Below, piece by piece: positions 34,305-42,063 of a stretch of 64,000 bases of DNA; within the stretch, counting starts at the first letter, position 1; every line of letters starts with the position of its first letter. The DNA is taken from the NCBI GenBank assembly GCA_965213885.1, contig OZ243919.1, positions 434,001-498,000 of the forward strand. The letters are read 5' to 3'. Origin of the DNA: VYFG01 sp965213885. GTDB lineage: Bacteria; Pseudomonadota; Gammaproteobacteria; Arenicellales; Poriferihabitantaceae. The position numbers were made by a program, and so were the translations under genes. A model generated the notes under the pieces. It did not search any database and was not told the origin of the DNA. It saw nothing but the letters and a program-made list of their open reading frames with translations.

Positions 34305-34582
34305 TCGCCCGCCACAGGTACCTCATCGAAGGCCGGGTGCAGGGCGTCGGTTTCCGCTACGCCACGGTCAGGCAGGCGGAACGCCTGGGTCTGACGGGGT
34401 GGGTCAGGAACCTGCCGGACGGCCGGGTGGAGGTCGAAGCCCATGGCGACGGCCGGGCGGTGGACACGTTGGAGAATTGGCTGCGGCAGGGTCCCGCACA
34501 GGCCGGGGTGACCCGGGTAACCCGCACCGATGCCGGCCCGGCCGACCATGGGTCCTTCCGCGCACGGCGCGACCCGCCCTGA
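34301..34582 (+). CDS. acyP: Acylphosphatase
   Basis: A 93-aa protein of standard acylphosphatase size. The phosphate-binding loop is RVQGVGFRYATVR, with its catalytic Arg, and the catalytic Asn is in GWVRNLPDGRVEVEAHG. It hydrolyses carboxyl-phosphates such as acetyl or carbamoyl phosphate. The GTG start overlaps the soxG stop by 4 nt, making it the last gene of the sarcosine oxidase operon; a direct link to sarcosine oxidation is not known. Confidence 0.9.
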   Translation: MIARHRYLIEGRVQGVGFRYATVRQAERLGLTGWVRNLPDGRVEVEAHGDGRAVDTLENWLRQGPAQAGVTRVTRTDAGPADHGSFRARRDPP

Positions 34583-34599
34583 CGTCTTCCATGCCCGGA

Positions 34600-35610
34600 T
34601 CAGTCCGGTACGCTGTTTCGATGAACGCCCTCCGCGAGAAACAGCCGGGCGGTTTCCGCGGCCTGGTAGCGACATTCCGCCATCGAGTGATCGGAATAAA
34701 AGGCATTGTGCGGCGTAATGACCAATCGACCGCGCAACCAGTCCTCATCCCGTCGCCAGGCATCCACCAGAGGATGGGGCACCGGGGGTTCATCGGGCAG
34801 GACATCGAGTCCCACCCCGGCCAATTGACCACTTCTCAGTCCGTCCTCGATCATGTCGAGTCCCTGGATCAGGTTTCCCCGCGCGGTATTGACCAGAACA
34901 AGACCCGGCTGTGACAGCGCCAGCAACTCCGGCGTGATCATCCCGCGGCTTTCTTCCGTAAGCGGGCAATGCAATGTCACCATGTCGCATTCCGCGAACA
35001 GGGACGCCAGGTCCGGCATCCGGGTGATGCCAACGGCCCGGGCGAGACCGTTGCTGATGTACGGATCATAGCCGAGTACACGATAGCCGAACGGCTTCAG
35101 CCGGTTGATCACGCTGATGCCGATACGGCCCACGCCCACCACGCCGACGGTACACTGGTTCGAGTGATGCATGGGGCTGAGATGGTTTTCCTGCCAGCTG
35201 TTCCGGTAACCCCGTGCGGCCCTGTCGTGCTCGATGATTCTCCGCTGCAGCCCCAGCAGCATGGCCATGGCGGTGTCCGCCACGTCCTCCGGGCCATATT
35301 CCGGGTTGTTCGAAAACGCGATTCCAGCCCGGGACAGTGCCTTTCGATCGACCTTGTCGTAGCCGACGCCGTAACGGACGAGAATCCGGCAGTTCCTGAG
35401 ATGGTCGATGGTGGCCGTGGTGATACGCGGCGTCCAGACCAGGAAAACATCGAGCCGCTGCAGTTCCCCGGAGTCGAACGCCGCTTCGTCCCGGGTGTTG
35501 AAATGAACCACCTCGATGTCGCTGCCGAGGGCCGCCATTTCCGGCTTGAATGGCGGTTGGACCAGATGGGTGACGCCAACGACCAGTGATGACGGCATCA
35601 GGCTCCCCAT
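34600..35610 (-). CDS. D-2-hydroxyacid dehydrogenase family protein
   Basis: A 336-aa NAD-dependent enzyme of the D-isomer 2-hydroxyacid dehydrogenase family (CtBP/phosphoglycerate dehydrogenase-like). The Rossmann motif is VGVVGVGRIGISVINRL. The catalytic Arg is in VNTARGNLI, Glu in DVLPDEPP and His in ITPHNAFYS. Its start overlaps the preceding peptide-deformylase gene by 13 nt, so the two are cotranscribed. It converges on acyP. The substrate could be a hydroxyacid/oxoacid pair in the catabolic network here. Confidence 0.88.
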   Translation of the reverse strand: MGSLMPSSLVVGVTHLVQPPFKPEMAALGSDIEVVHFNTRDEAAFDSGELQRLDVFLVWTPRITTATIDHLRNCRILVRYGVGYDKVDRKALSRAGIAFSNNPEYGPEDVADTAMAMLLGLQRRIIEHDRAARGYRNSWQENHLSPMHHSNQCTVGVVGVGRIGISVINRLKPFGYRVLGYDPYISNGLARAVGITRMPDLASLFAECDMVTLHCPLTEESRGMITPELLALSQPGLVLVNTARGNLIQGLDMIEDGLRSGQLAGVGLDVLPDEPPVPHPLVDAWRRDEDWLRGRLVITPHNAFYSDHSMAECRYQAAETARLFLAEGVHRNSVPD

Positions 35611-36173
35611 TCCTCCACCAGGCCACGGACATACTCGGCAAACGCCGGCTGGTGGTATTCGACGAACACGGGCCAGGAACAGAACGTCCTGGGATCGGTG
35701 ACCCGATGCGGAAACAGGATGCCGTCAAGGTGGTCCAGTTCGTGTTGCCAGGTCCCGGCCGAATATCCCCTGACTTCGAACGACACGGGTTCGCCCTCCC
35801 GATTGTAGCCGCTCACGCCGATCTCCAGGTGCCGGGACACCGTACCGCGCAGGTTGGGTACCGACAGGCAGCCCTCGTTGCCGTCATAGGTTCTGTCCGA
35901 CAGGAACCGGATTTCCGGGTTGATCAGAACCGTCAGCGGAATCGGCGGCTTGTAGGGGTAGCGGGGATTGTTGCCAACCGCTACCGTGAACAGCCGGTAG
36001 GGTATGCCCACCTGGTTGGCGGCGATGCCGGCGCCGTCGGCATGACGCATCGTGTCGATCAGGTCATCCACCCAGCCCTGCACCTCGGGGCTGACAATGG
36101 CATCCGGCTCCACCTCCTCGGCACGGGCCGCCAGGACAGGGTGCCCGATCTGCAGAATCTCTCTGATTGCCAT
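35598..36173 (-). CDS. Peptide deformylase family protein
   Basis: A 191-aa metallohydrolase of the polypeptide deformylase family. It has the GAGIAANQVG motif (residues 47-56), the metal Cys102 in EGCLSVP and His144-Glu-x2-His148 in QHELDHLDG, so all catalytic residues are kept. The start is ATG 36173; the longer frame enters the divergent promoter. The housekeeping def gene normally accompanies fmt or rsm genes. Here it is cotranscribed with a 2-hydroxyacid dehydrogenase and divergent from nitrile hydratase genes, so it may be an accessory paralogue, possibly acting on N-formyl compounds. Confidence 0.9.
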   Translation of the reverse strand: MAIREILQIGHPVLAARAEEVEPDAIVSPEVQGWVDDLIDTMRHADGAGIAANQVGIPYRLFTVAVGNNPRYPYKPPIPLTVLINPEIRFLSDRTYDGNEGCLSVPNLRGTVSRHLEIGVSGYNREGEPVSFEVRGYSAGTWQHELDHLDGILFPHRVTDPRTFCSWPVFVEYHQPAFAEYVRGLVEEWGA

Positions 36174-36254
36174 GATCGATCCGGTGGGAAGATACGGATG
36201 GATTTTGCCTGCTGTCCGGCCGGGACACAATGCGCGTCGCAAAACCGAAGCACC

Positions 36255-36283
36255 TTGCATTGCCAACAAACCGTGTCAATAAT
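36255..36283 (+). promoter_or_regulatory. Candidate promoter for nitrile hydratase operon, possibly leaderless
   Basis: TTGCAT at 36255-36260 and AATAAT at 36278-36283 with optimal 17-nt spacing. The ATG at 36290 is only 6 nt after the -10 box, and no ribosome-binding site is visible, so the transcript may start at the AUG. Confidence 0.35.
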
Positions 36284-36289
36284 CATTGC

Positions 36290-36604
36290 ATGACAGTCCC
36301 CCGACCCCGCCCCCATGATCTTGGCGGCACTCCAGCCGGTTCCGTGGATCAGGCAGACCATGAAATCTCGTTCTGGGAACAGCGCATCGACGCCATGGTG
36401 AATCTGATGCGCGCCAGGGGTGTGATATCGGACTGGGCCGAGTTGCGCGCCGGCATCGAAGCCCTGACCCCGGAAGAGTACGCAAGACTCGGATACTATG
36501 AACGCTGGGCGGCCTGTGCGGCGGAAATCGCCGTCCGCCGGAAGCTGGTGTCCCGGGAGGAACTGGAGGCCCGGATCCGGCACCTGGCGGCAACGGTGTC
36601 ATGA
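36290..36604 (+). CDS. Nitrile hydratase family, beta-subunit N-terminal half (split subunit)
   Basis: A 104-aa protein matching the N-terminal helical part of nitrile hydratase beta: HEISFWEQRIDAMVNLMRAR, then LTPEEYARLGYYERWAACAA and KLVSREELEARI. In most nitrile hydratases this is fused to the SH3-like part. Here the latter is a separate gene, overlapping by ATGA at 36601, as in thiocyanate hydrolase (ScnB/ScnA) and toyocamycin nitrile hydratase. The start is ATG 36290; a longer frame would extend into the promoter. Confidence 0.85.
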   Translation: MTVPRPRPHDLGGTPAGSVDQADHEISFWEQRIDAMVNLMRARGVISDWAELRAGIEALTPEEYARLGYYERWAACAAEIAVRRKLVSREELEARIRHLAATVS

Positions 36605-36909
36605 GTTTTCATGCAGGGGACATCGTCAGGATATTGCGCCGCGATCTTGCCGGCCATCACCGTGTTCCCGGGTACGTCATGGACCGGGTCGGTATTGTCA
36701 CCGAAGTGCTCGGGTCGGAAGCATTGCCGGAAGAGGCGGCGCTTGGCCATACCGCGCCGGCCAGGGTGCCGGTCTATCGTGTCCGGCTGGATCAGACGTC
36801 GCTCTGGCCGCGCTATGAAGGGCCGCCACATGACACGCTGGAGATCGAGATCCACCAGCACTGGCTCGAACCCGCCGATGATCCCGTTCGGGATCGGCCT
36901 GAAGCCTGA
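36601..36909 (+). CDS. Nitrile hydratase family, beta-subunit C-terminal half (split subunit)
   Basis: A 102-aa SH3-like domain. FHAGDIVRILRRDLAGHHRV, then PGYVMDRVGIVTEVLG and PVYRVRLDQTSLWP are typical of the beta-subunit C-terminal domain, including the Arg in HHRVPGY that normally contacts the metal-site cysteines. It corresponds to the alpha subunit of thiocyanate hydrolase or to one of the small toyocamycin nitrile hydratase subunits. It is translationally coupled to the previous gene and 12 nt before the catalytic-subunit gene. Confidence 0.88.
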   Translation: MSFHAGDIVRILRRDLAGHHRVPGYVMDRVGIVTEVLGSEALPEEAALGHTAPARVPVYRVRLDQTSLWPRYEGPPHDTLEIEIHQHWLEPADDPVRDRPEA

Positions 36910-36921
36910 CGCCTGCCCGGC

Positions 36922-37533
36922 ATGACCCACGACCATTCCCGCTCACCGTCCCGACCGGATCATCCGCCACCCGGGACCTATCACCAGTTTCTGGGCCTGG
37001 CGCTGAACGAACTGCTGATTGAGCGTGGCCTGTATTCCAGGGCGGAACTCCATGACATGATCGCGTCCATCGAAATGGTGGATCCTTCCACCCATGGCGC
37101 CCGGGTGGTGGCCCGCGCCTGGATCGACGCCGGGTTCAGGCGGCGACTGCTCACGGACGCCAACGCCGCGATAGCGGGCATCGGGCTGGACCCGGGAACG
37201 GCGGAGCTGCGGGTGCTGGAGAATACGCCGGCAACCCACCACGTCGTGGTGTGTACGCTTTGCTCCTGCTATCCCCGGGCCCTGCTGGGGCGTCCCCCGG
37301 CGTGGTACAAGGCCAGGGAATATCGCGCAAGGGTGGTGCGGGAGCCCCGCACGGTACTGGCGGAATTCGGCCTGTCGCTGACGGAAGAGCAGAGGGTCCG
37401 GGTACACGATTCCACCGCCGAGCTGCGCTTTCTCGTACTCCCGGAGCGGCCCGCCGGAACAGGGCACCTGGCGGAACCCGAATTAGCCGGTCTGGTCACC
37501 CGGGACGGCATGATCGGCGTGGCAAAAGTGTAG
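36922..37533 (+). CDS. Cobalt-type nitrile hydratase / thiocyanate hydrolase catalytic subunit
   Basis: A 203-aa alpha/gamma-type subunit with the claw-setting metal motif Cys111-Thr-Leu-Cys114-Ser-Cys116 (VVCTLCSCYPRA). Thr at the second position indicates the non-corrin cobalt form. The rest follows the family: GARVVARAWIDAGFRRRLL and PPAWYKAREYRARVVREPR. With the two small subunits it would hydrate a nitrile to an amide, or thiocyanate to carbonyl sulfide. No P14K/P15K-type activator is seen immediately downstream; the 37534-37804 gap shows no gene. Amidases elsewhere in the window could process the amide product. Confidence 0.9.
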   Translation: MTHDHSRSPSRPDHPPPGTYHQFLGLALNELLIERGLYSRAELHDMIASIEMVDPSTHGARVVARAWIDAGFRRRLLTDANAAIAGIGLDPGTAELRVLENTPATHHVVVCTLCSCYPRALLGRPPAWYKAREYRARVVREPRTVLAEFGLSLTEEQRVRVHDSTAELRFLVLPERPAGTGHLAEPELAGLVTRDGMIGVAKV

Positions 37534-37804
37534 GGAAAACGCCTGCCATGAAGGCGACACCCGCCGGCTCCCTTTCGTGTGGGGGCCTCCGGAGTGCGCC
37601 GGGCTACGTCCCCGGCCTTGCCGGGTGGCGGGGCGGCACTGTCACCGCAAAAGGCGCTGCGTATTGAAATGCTTCGTTGTCAGCATGGACCTGCTGATGC
37701 GGATGCAGTCCCGGCATCACGTCGCCCGTATGCGACTTCTGGCCGATCGAATCGCTGGAGGCATGCGTCGGTCTGAAGCGGCTGTTACGGTTTGACCCGC
37801 GATT

Positions 37805-38224
37805 TCAGTCTGCGGGACGATAGCGTTTCGGTCCCGACATCATCTCGATGACCAGTTCTTCCTGGCCGAATCCGCCCCTCGGCAACGTCAGGGCTTGTTG
37901 CCCGGGATATTTCAGTATCCGCCGTACCTCGGGGTGCAGGTAATAGGCGCCGCAAACGAGAATCACCACCTGCCGACAGTCTTCCGGATATTCCCTGGTG
38001 CAGTCATCGAACCAACCTGGCGTCACGGTTTCCGGACACTGCGCCAGCAGCCGCAAGAGCGCCGCTTCCGATCCGGGCCGCAACTTCAGCACCAGTGCCA
38101 GCTCCCGCTCTGCCAGTTCCAGGGTTCCCGCGGCCGGCATTTGACCGTTGGCCGGCAGGATCACGTTGCACAGCGCGCTGAATCCGGCTGCCTGGGCCTG
38201 CGTCAGGGGGGCCATGGCAATCAA
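37805..38224 (-). CDS. Small subunit of GMC dehydrogenase (gluconate 2-dehydrogenase subunit 3-like)
   Basis: A 139-aa protein of the small-subunit family that accompanies GMC flavoprotein dehydrogenases. Visible are FSALCNVILPANGQMPAAG, PGWFDDCTREYPEDCRQVVI, and CGAYYLHPEVRRILKYPGQ. There is no clear Tat signal in the predicted N-terminus, unlike some periplasmic homologues. Its ATG overlaps the GMC stop by 4 nt. It probably stabilises or couples the flavoprotein to an electron acceptor. Confidence 0.7.
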   Translation of the reverse strand: MIAMAPLTQAQAAGFSALCNVILPANGQMPAAGTLELAERELALVLKLRPGSEAALLRLLAQCPETVTPGWFDDCTREYPEDCRQVVILVCGAYYLHPEVRRILKYPGQQALTLPRGGFGQEELVIEMMSGPKRYRPAD

Positions 38225-39834
38225 ACCGGCGCCCGTTGATTCCGACGCTGGTCGATCAGCCGTTCCGTGGCCCTGAGAGCCAGGGCGGCGATGGTCGCCG
38301 CGGGATTCACCGACGAACCGGTCACGAACGTGCTGCCGTCCATCACGTACAGGTTGGGAATATCGTGGCTGCGGTTCCAGCGATCCACAACCGAAGTCGC
38401 GGGATCATCTCCCATCCGGCAGGTACCCAGCGCATGCCATCCGGTATCGCCGGCGAGGGCCTGTACTTCCGTATCCGTGGCGCCTGCCTCGAGAAATGAT
38501 TCCCGGGCGCGTTCCACCATGAATGCCAGCATGTCTCGGGCATTGTCATCCACGCGATAATGCAGCCGGGGGGCCGGATTCCCATGGGCATCCGACAGCG
38601 CGCCATCCAACGTGATCCGATTGTCCGGATGGGGGATATCCTCTGCGGTGATTCCCCAGATCGCGGAACGGCCGAGCCAGCGTGATACCCGCTCATGGAT
38701 GCCGGCACCCCACTTGGGTGCCCCGTCCGTGGGATACAGGGCCGCCATCAGCGGGCCACCGCTGGGCACCAGGTTCCACTTCGCGCCACGAATGAATCCC
38801 CGGCGCCGGTCTGTCTCCGCGAACTCGAGGCAGTAGAGGCTCTGACCCCAATGGCCCTGCCAGCTTTGCAGGTCCTCGTCAAAGAACCCCACCACTCTGG
38901 CCAGCGGATGCATCATGAGGTTTCTCCCGACCTCGCCGGACCGATTGGCCACACCGTCCTGCCAGCCCGGGCAGGCGGACATCAGCAAAAGCCGCGCACT
39001 GCCGATGGCATGGGCGGTCAGGATGACAACCTTCGCGTGGACTTCCCGTTCTACCCCACCGGCGTCGCGGTAGGTCACGCCCTTGGCCAGACCGGCGCTG
39101 TCGATCATGATGCGTGATACCCTGGCGCCCGTTCTCAGATCAGCACCCAGGGAAATCGCCTTCGGCCAATGCGTACGGTCGACGGTTCCCTTGGCGCCCT
39201 CGTTACAGCCACCTCGGCAGGTGGACCGCTGCACACACGGGCGCCGCCCGTTGTAGGGCCGTGAGGCAATGGCGTTGCTGCCCGGCCACCAATGCCAGCC
39301 CAGACGATGATGCGCCGCCGCCGCCTTTTCCCCCCAATCACCGATCGGCAGTGGCGGCATGGGGTATTCCGGCCGGTCCGGATAGGCCGGGTCGCCGGCG
39401 ATGCCGGACACACCGATGTCACGTTCCACGCGGTCATAGTACGGCGCCAGTTCCCCGTAATCGAACGGCCAGTCCGCCGCCACGCCATCCAGGGAGTGGA
39501 CCCGGAAATCCGATGGCAGAAAGCGCATCCAGTGGGCGCTGAACAGTACCGTACTGCCGCCCACGCCATTGAACAGCATGGGTCCGATATCCGAGGTGTC
39601 GTCGGCGATCGGATAATCGGCAGGATTGCGGCGAATATTCGGGTTGGCATGCCATGGGCCCATGGTGGCGACTTCGAACGTCGGCTTGTCACCGGGGAAG
39701 TCTTCCGGATTCTGCCATTCCCCCTGCTCCAGACAGGTGACGCGGATGCCGGCCTGGGCCAACCGCAACGAGGCGATCGCCCCGGACAATCCCGCGCCGA
39801 TGACCAGAACTTCGGACTCGTCCCGGGCAGCCAT
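38221..39834 (-). CDS. GMC-family FAD-dependent oxidoreductase
   Basis: A 537-aa flavoprotein. The N-terminal FAD motif is VLVIGAGLSGAIASLRLAQA. The C-terminal GMC half has WHALGTCRMGDDPATSVVD and LYVMDGSTFVTGSSVNPAAT, including the catalytic His region. The start is ATG 39834, overlapping the GST stop (TGATG). It oxidises an alcohol or sugar-like hydroxyl, and with the small subunit gene it forms a dehydrogenase. It is part of a six-gene minus-strand operon with GST, a CMD-like protein, a 2OG oxygenase and an ABC permease. Confidence 0.9.
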   Translation of the reverse strand: MAARDESEVLVIGAGLSGAIASLRLAQAGIRVTCLEQGEWQNPEDFPGDKPTFEVATMGPWHANPNIRRNPADYPIADDTSDIGPMLFNGVGGSTVLFSAHWMRFLPSDFRVHSLDGVAADWPFDYGELAPYYDRVERDIGVSGIAGDPAYPDRPEYPMPPLPIGDWGEKAAAAHHRLGWHWWPGSNAIASRPYNGRRPCVQRSTCRGGCNEGAKGTVDRTHWPKAISLGADLRTGARVSRIMIDSAGLAKGVTYRDAGGVEREVHAKVVILTAHAIGSARLLLMSACPGWQDGVANRSGEVGRNLMMHPLARVVGFFDEDLQSWQGHWGQSLYCLEFAETDRRRGFIRGAKWNLVPSGGPLMAALYPTDGAPKWGAGIHERVSRWLGRSAIWGITAEDIPHPDNRITLDGALSDAHGNPAPRLHYRVDDNARDMLAFMVERARESFLEAGATDTEVQALAGDTGWHALGTCRMGDDPATSVVDRWNRSHDIPNLYVMDGSTFVTGSSVNPAATIAALALRATERLIDQRRNQRAPV

Positions 39835-40496
39835 CAGCCGTTCCGGCGAAACCCCTCGAGCCAACCGGCGATCGCCGCACGGTTGGCGGCCACTTCATCG
39901 CCGATCACGGCATGGCCTTCCAGCGTATCCAGCCAGGCGTCAACCCGGGGGCCAAAGGAAATGGTTGCGCCAAGGTGGGCGAAAATATCCTGACCCATGC
40001 GCAGCGTCGCGGGAAAAGCGCAGTCCGCGAGGCAGGGTTCGGCGCCGCCGACATACGGCGCCGGCTCGATGATCTGTTCCAGCTTTTCCAATTGCCGGGA
40101 AAAACCGTCCGGCAGGCTCCCTGGACGATCCTCTCCGGGTGTTTCCGGTCCCTGCCTGACCAACGGAAACAGCATCCTGACCGCAGGCTCAACCCGGGTA
40201 TTGTGAAACTGGGAAATCGCGCGCTGCCTCGCTCGTTGCCGGGGGTCTGCCGCGCGCATCGGCGGATCCGGGTAAACATCCTCCAGATACTCGACGATGG
40301 CCTCGGAGTCGAACAGCTTGAAGCCGTCGTGTTCGATCGATGGCATCGTGCCCGGCGGCATGCGGGCCTGGTATTCCGCGCTCGAATAATGGCCCCCGGG
40401 AGGCGGTGCCTCCTCGTACCGAATGCGCTTGATGCGCAGAACGATCCGGACCTTGGTGCAATAGGCGCTCAGCGGCAGCGCATAGAGGCGGATCAT
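39834..40496 (-). CDS. Glutathione S-transferase family protein
   Basis: A 220-aa GST with an N-terminal thioredoxin-like domain (RLYALPLSAYCTKVRIVLRI, then PGTMPSIEHDGFKLFDSEAI, with the Ser-Glu glutathione contact) and a helical C-terminal domain (YVGGAEPCLADCAFPATLRM). The presence of Ser9 and Cys13 near the N-terminus suggests a Ser- or Cys-type catalytic residue. It is coupled by overlaps to the CMD-like and GMC genes, so it likely acts in a glutathione-dependent catabolic step such as thioether cleavage or isomerisation. Confidence 0.88.
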   Translation of the reverse strand: MIRLYALPLSAYCTKVRIVLRIKRIRYEEAPPPGGHYSSAEYQARMPPGTMPSIEHDGFKLFDSEAIVEYLEDVYPDPPMRAADPRQRARQRAISQFHNTRVEPAVRMLFPLVRQGPETPGEDRPGSLPDGFSRQLEKLEQIIEPAPYVGGAEPCLADCAFPATLRMGQDIFAHLGATISFGPRVDAWLDTLEGHAVIGDEVAANRAAIAGWLEGFRRNG

Positions 40497-41074
40497 TCCG
40501 GCTTCCCGTAGTAACCCACCGTGTCGCCCTCGGTCGTCACGCCGAGCCCGTTGAGCAGGCGATTGGAGTAATTGAAGTACGCGACGACCTGGTTGATCTC
40601 GAGGATTTCACCATCGGTGCAGCCCTCGGCCTTCATGGCATCGAACACGGACCGGTCCATTCCCGCAACGTCCACGGTCAGCCTTTCCGCGTAACGCAGG
40701 AAAGCCAGTTCACGGCCGGCAAACTCCCTCTCCGGCTGACGATCGATGAAAGCCTGATGGATCCGGTCGGACCTGGGATCGTCGTTCATCAGGTTGCGGG
40801 CATTGGCCCAGTGATGGGTGAAACTGTAGTCGCACCGGTTCAACAGGCTGGTATAGGAAGCCACCACCTCCAGGAACCAGAACGGCAGCACGTTGGCGTC
40901 ATTGTGCAATACGCTCCGGTACAGCGTCACATGACCTTTCATGGTGGCGGGACGCAGGCTGTGGGCGCGCATGACGTTGTCCACCGTGCCATGGGGCGTC
41001 TTCACCAGCTCGTACATCTCCATCAGTTCCCCCTCCGCGGCGTCCGGGGAAACCATCTCGATCCAGGCGCTCAT
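40493..41074 (-). CDS. Carboxymuconolactone decarboxylase/AhpD-like protein with altered Cys motif
   Basis: A 193-aa protein of the uncharacterised peroxidase-related branch of the AhpD-like fold: PFWFLEVVASYTSLLNRCDY, then SFTHHWANA and DGEILEINQVVAYFNYSNR. AhpD-like enzymes use a Cys-x2-Cys pair before a His. Here the motif reads NRCDYSFTHH, with one cysteine and a serine at the second position, so classical disulfide peroxidase chemistry is unlikely. It is coupled by overlaps to the IPNS-like oxygenase and GST genes. Confidence 0.8.
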   Translation of the reverse strand: MSAWIEMVSPDAAEGELMEMYELVKTPHGTVDNVMRAHSLRPATMKGHVTLYRSVLHNDANVLPFWFLEVVASYTSLLNRCDYSFTHHWANARNLMNDDPRSDRIHQAFIDRQPEREFAGRELAFLRYAERLTVDVAGMDRSVFDAMKAEGCTDGEILEINQVVAYFNYSNRLLNGLGVTTEGDTVGYYGKPE

Positions 41075-42051
41075 GTCCGTTCCTCACGGTTGCGATATGA
41101 AAACGATCGGTCGAAGCGGCCGCGGATGTACTCTCCGCAGGTCACGTCCTCATACAGGGGCGCCTCATTGTCCCCGGTGACCGGACGGATCAGCGTATCC
41201 CAGTCCGGGTCCATGGCGATGGCAATGGAATAACGCTCTCCGCCGGACGCATTCACCACCGCGTGAGGAGTCGACTGGAACCGGTCATTGCTCCAGCGGG
41301 CCAGGAGATCGCCGACATTGACCACCAGGGTTCCGGGAATCGGATGCGCCGTCAGCCACTCGTTTTGTCTTGACCTGACCCGCAGTCCGCCGCTCATGTC
41401 CTGTGCCAGTATGGTCATCGTGCCGTAGTCCGTATGGGGCGATACGCCGAACTGATCGACGCCCATGTCCGGAGGCTGTGGCGGATAGTGGATCAGGGTT
41501 CCCCGGGAGATCGGCTGATTGAAGCGCCCGATAAAATAATCCCGATCGATATCGAGGCTGGCCGCAACCGCCCTGAGCAACGCCTTTCCGCAGCGATGGA
41601 CGGCGTCCATGTAGTCGAGCAGCACATGGCGCATCTCCGGCATGAACGCCGGCCAGCGGTTCGGCGGCATGAATTCGTTGCCTGCCAGGAAGTCGGGATT
41701 GTCGGCGGCAAAATCCATTCCCCAGATAAAGCTTTCCTTGAGATCGTCCTTCACCTGCCCCTCCATTCTCGACGCTCCGAAAGGCAGCAGTCCGCGGTGG
41801 TACCCCCGAGCCAGCACCCTGGCCTTCTCGGTATCCTCCCGGGAGAAAAAGTCATGGGCCATGTCGAATGCCCGCCGCATCAGGGGTTCATCGATACAAT
41901 GGCCGGAAACATAAAAGAACCCGACGGCAGTGGCGGCGAGCCGGATCTGTTCGCCTACGCCCATGAAGTCCGGCGAACCACCGAACAGCGGGGCGATGTC
42001 GATGACGGGAATTTCCGTGGCATCAATGATGCGAACTTCAGCATAGGTCAT
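41071..42051 (-). CDS. Isopenicillin-N-synthase-like 2OG-Fe(II) oxygenase
   Basis: A 326-aa oxygenase. An N-terminal DIOX_N domain (IPVIDIAPLFGG, AVGFFYVSGHCID) is followed by the catalytic domain with iron ligands His and Asp in SPHTDYGTMTIL, distal His in STPHAVVN, and the 2OG-binding Arg-x-Ser in GERYSIAIA. There is no signal peptide. It is the second gene of a minus-strand operon, 13 nt after an ABC permease, and is probably the initiating hydroxylase for the imported compound. Confidence 0.9.
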   Translation of the reverse strand: MTYAEVRIIDATEIPVIDIAPLFGGSPDFMGVGEQIRLAATAVGFFYVSGHCIDEPLMRRAFDMAHDFFSREDTEKARVLARGYHRGLLPFGASRMEGQVKDDLKESFIWGMDFAADNPDFLAGNEFMPPNRWPAFMPEMRHVLLDYMDAVHRCGKALLRAVAASLDIDRDYFIGRFNQPISRGTLIHYPPQPPDMGVDQFGVSPHTDYGTMTILAQDMSGGLRVRSRQNEWLTAHPIPGTLVVNVGDLLARWSNDRFQSTPHAVVNASGGERYSIAIAMDPDWDTLIRPVTGDNEAPLYEDVTCGEYIRGRFDRSFSYRNREERT

Positions 42052-42063
42052 GATGGCACCACT

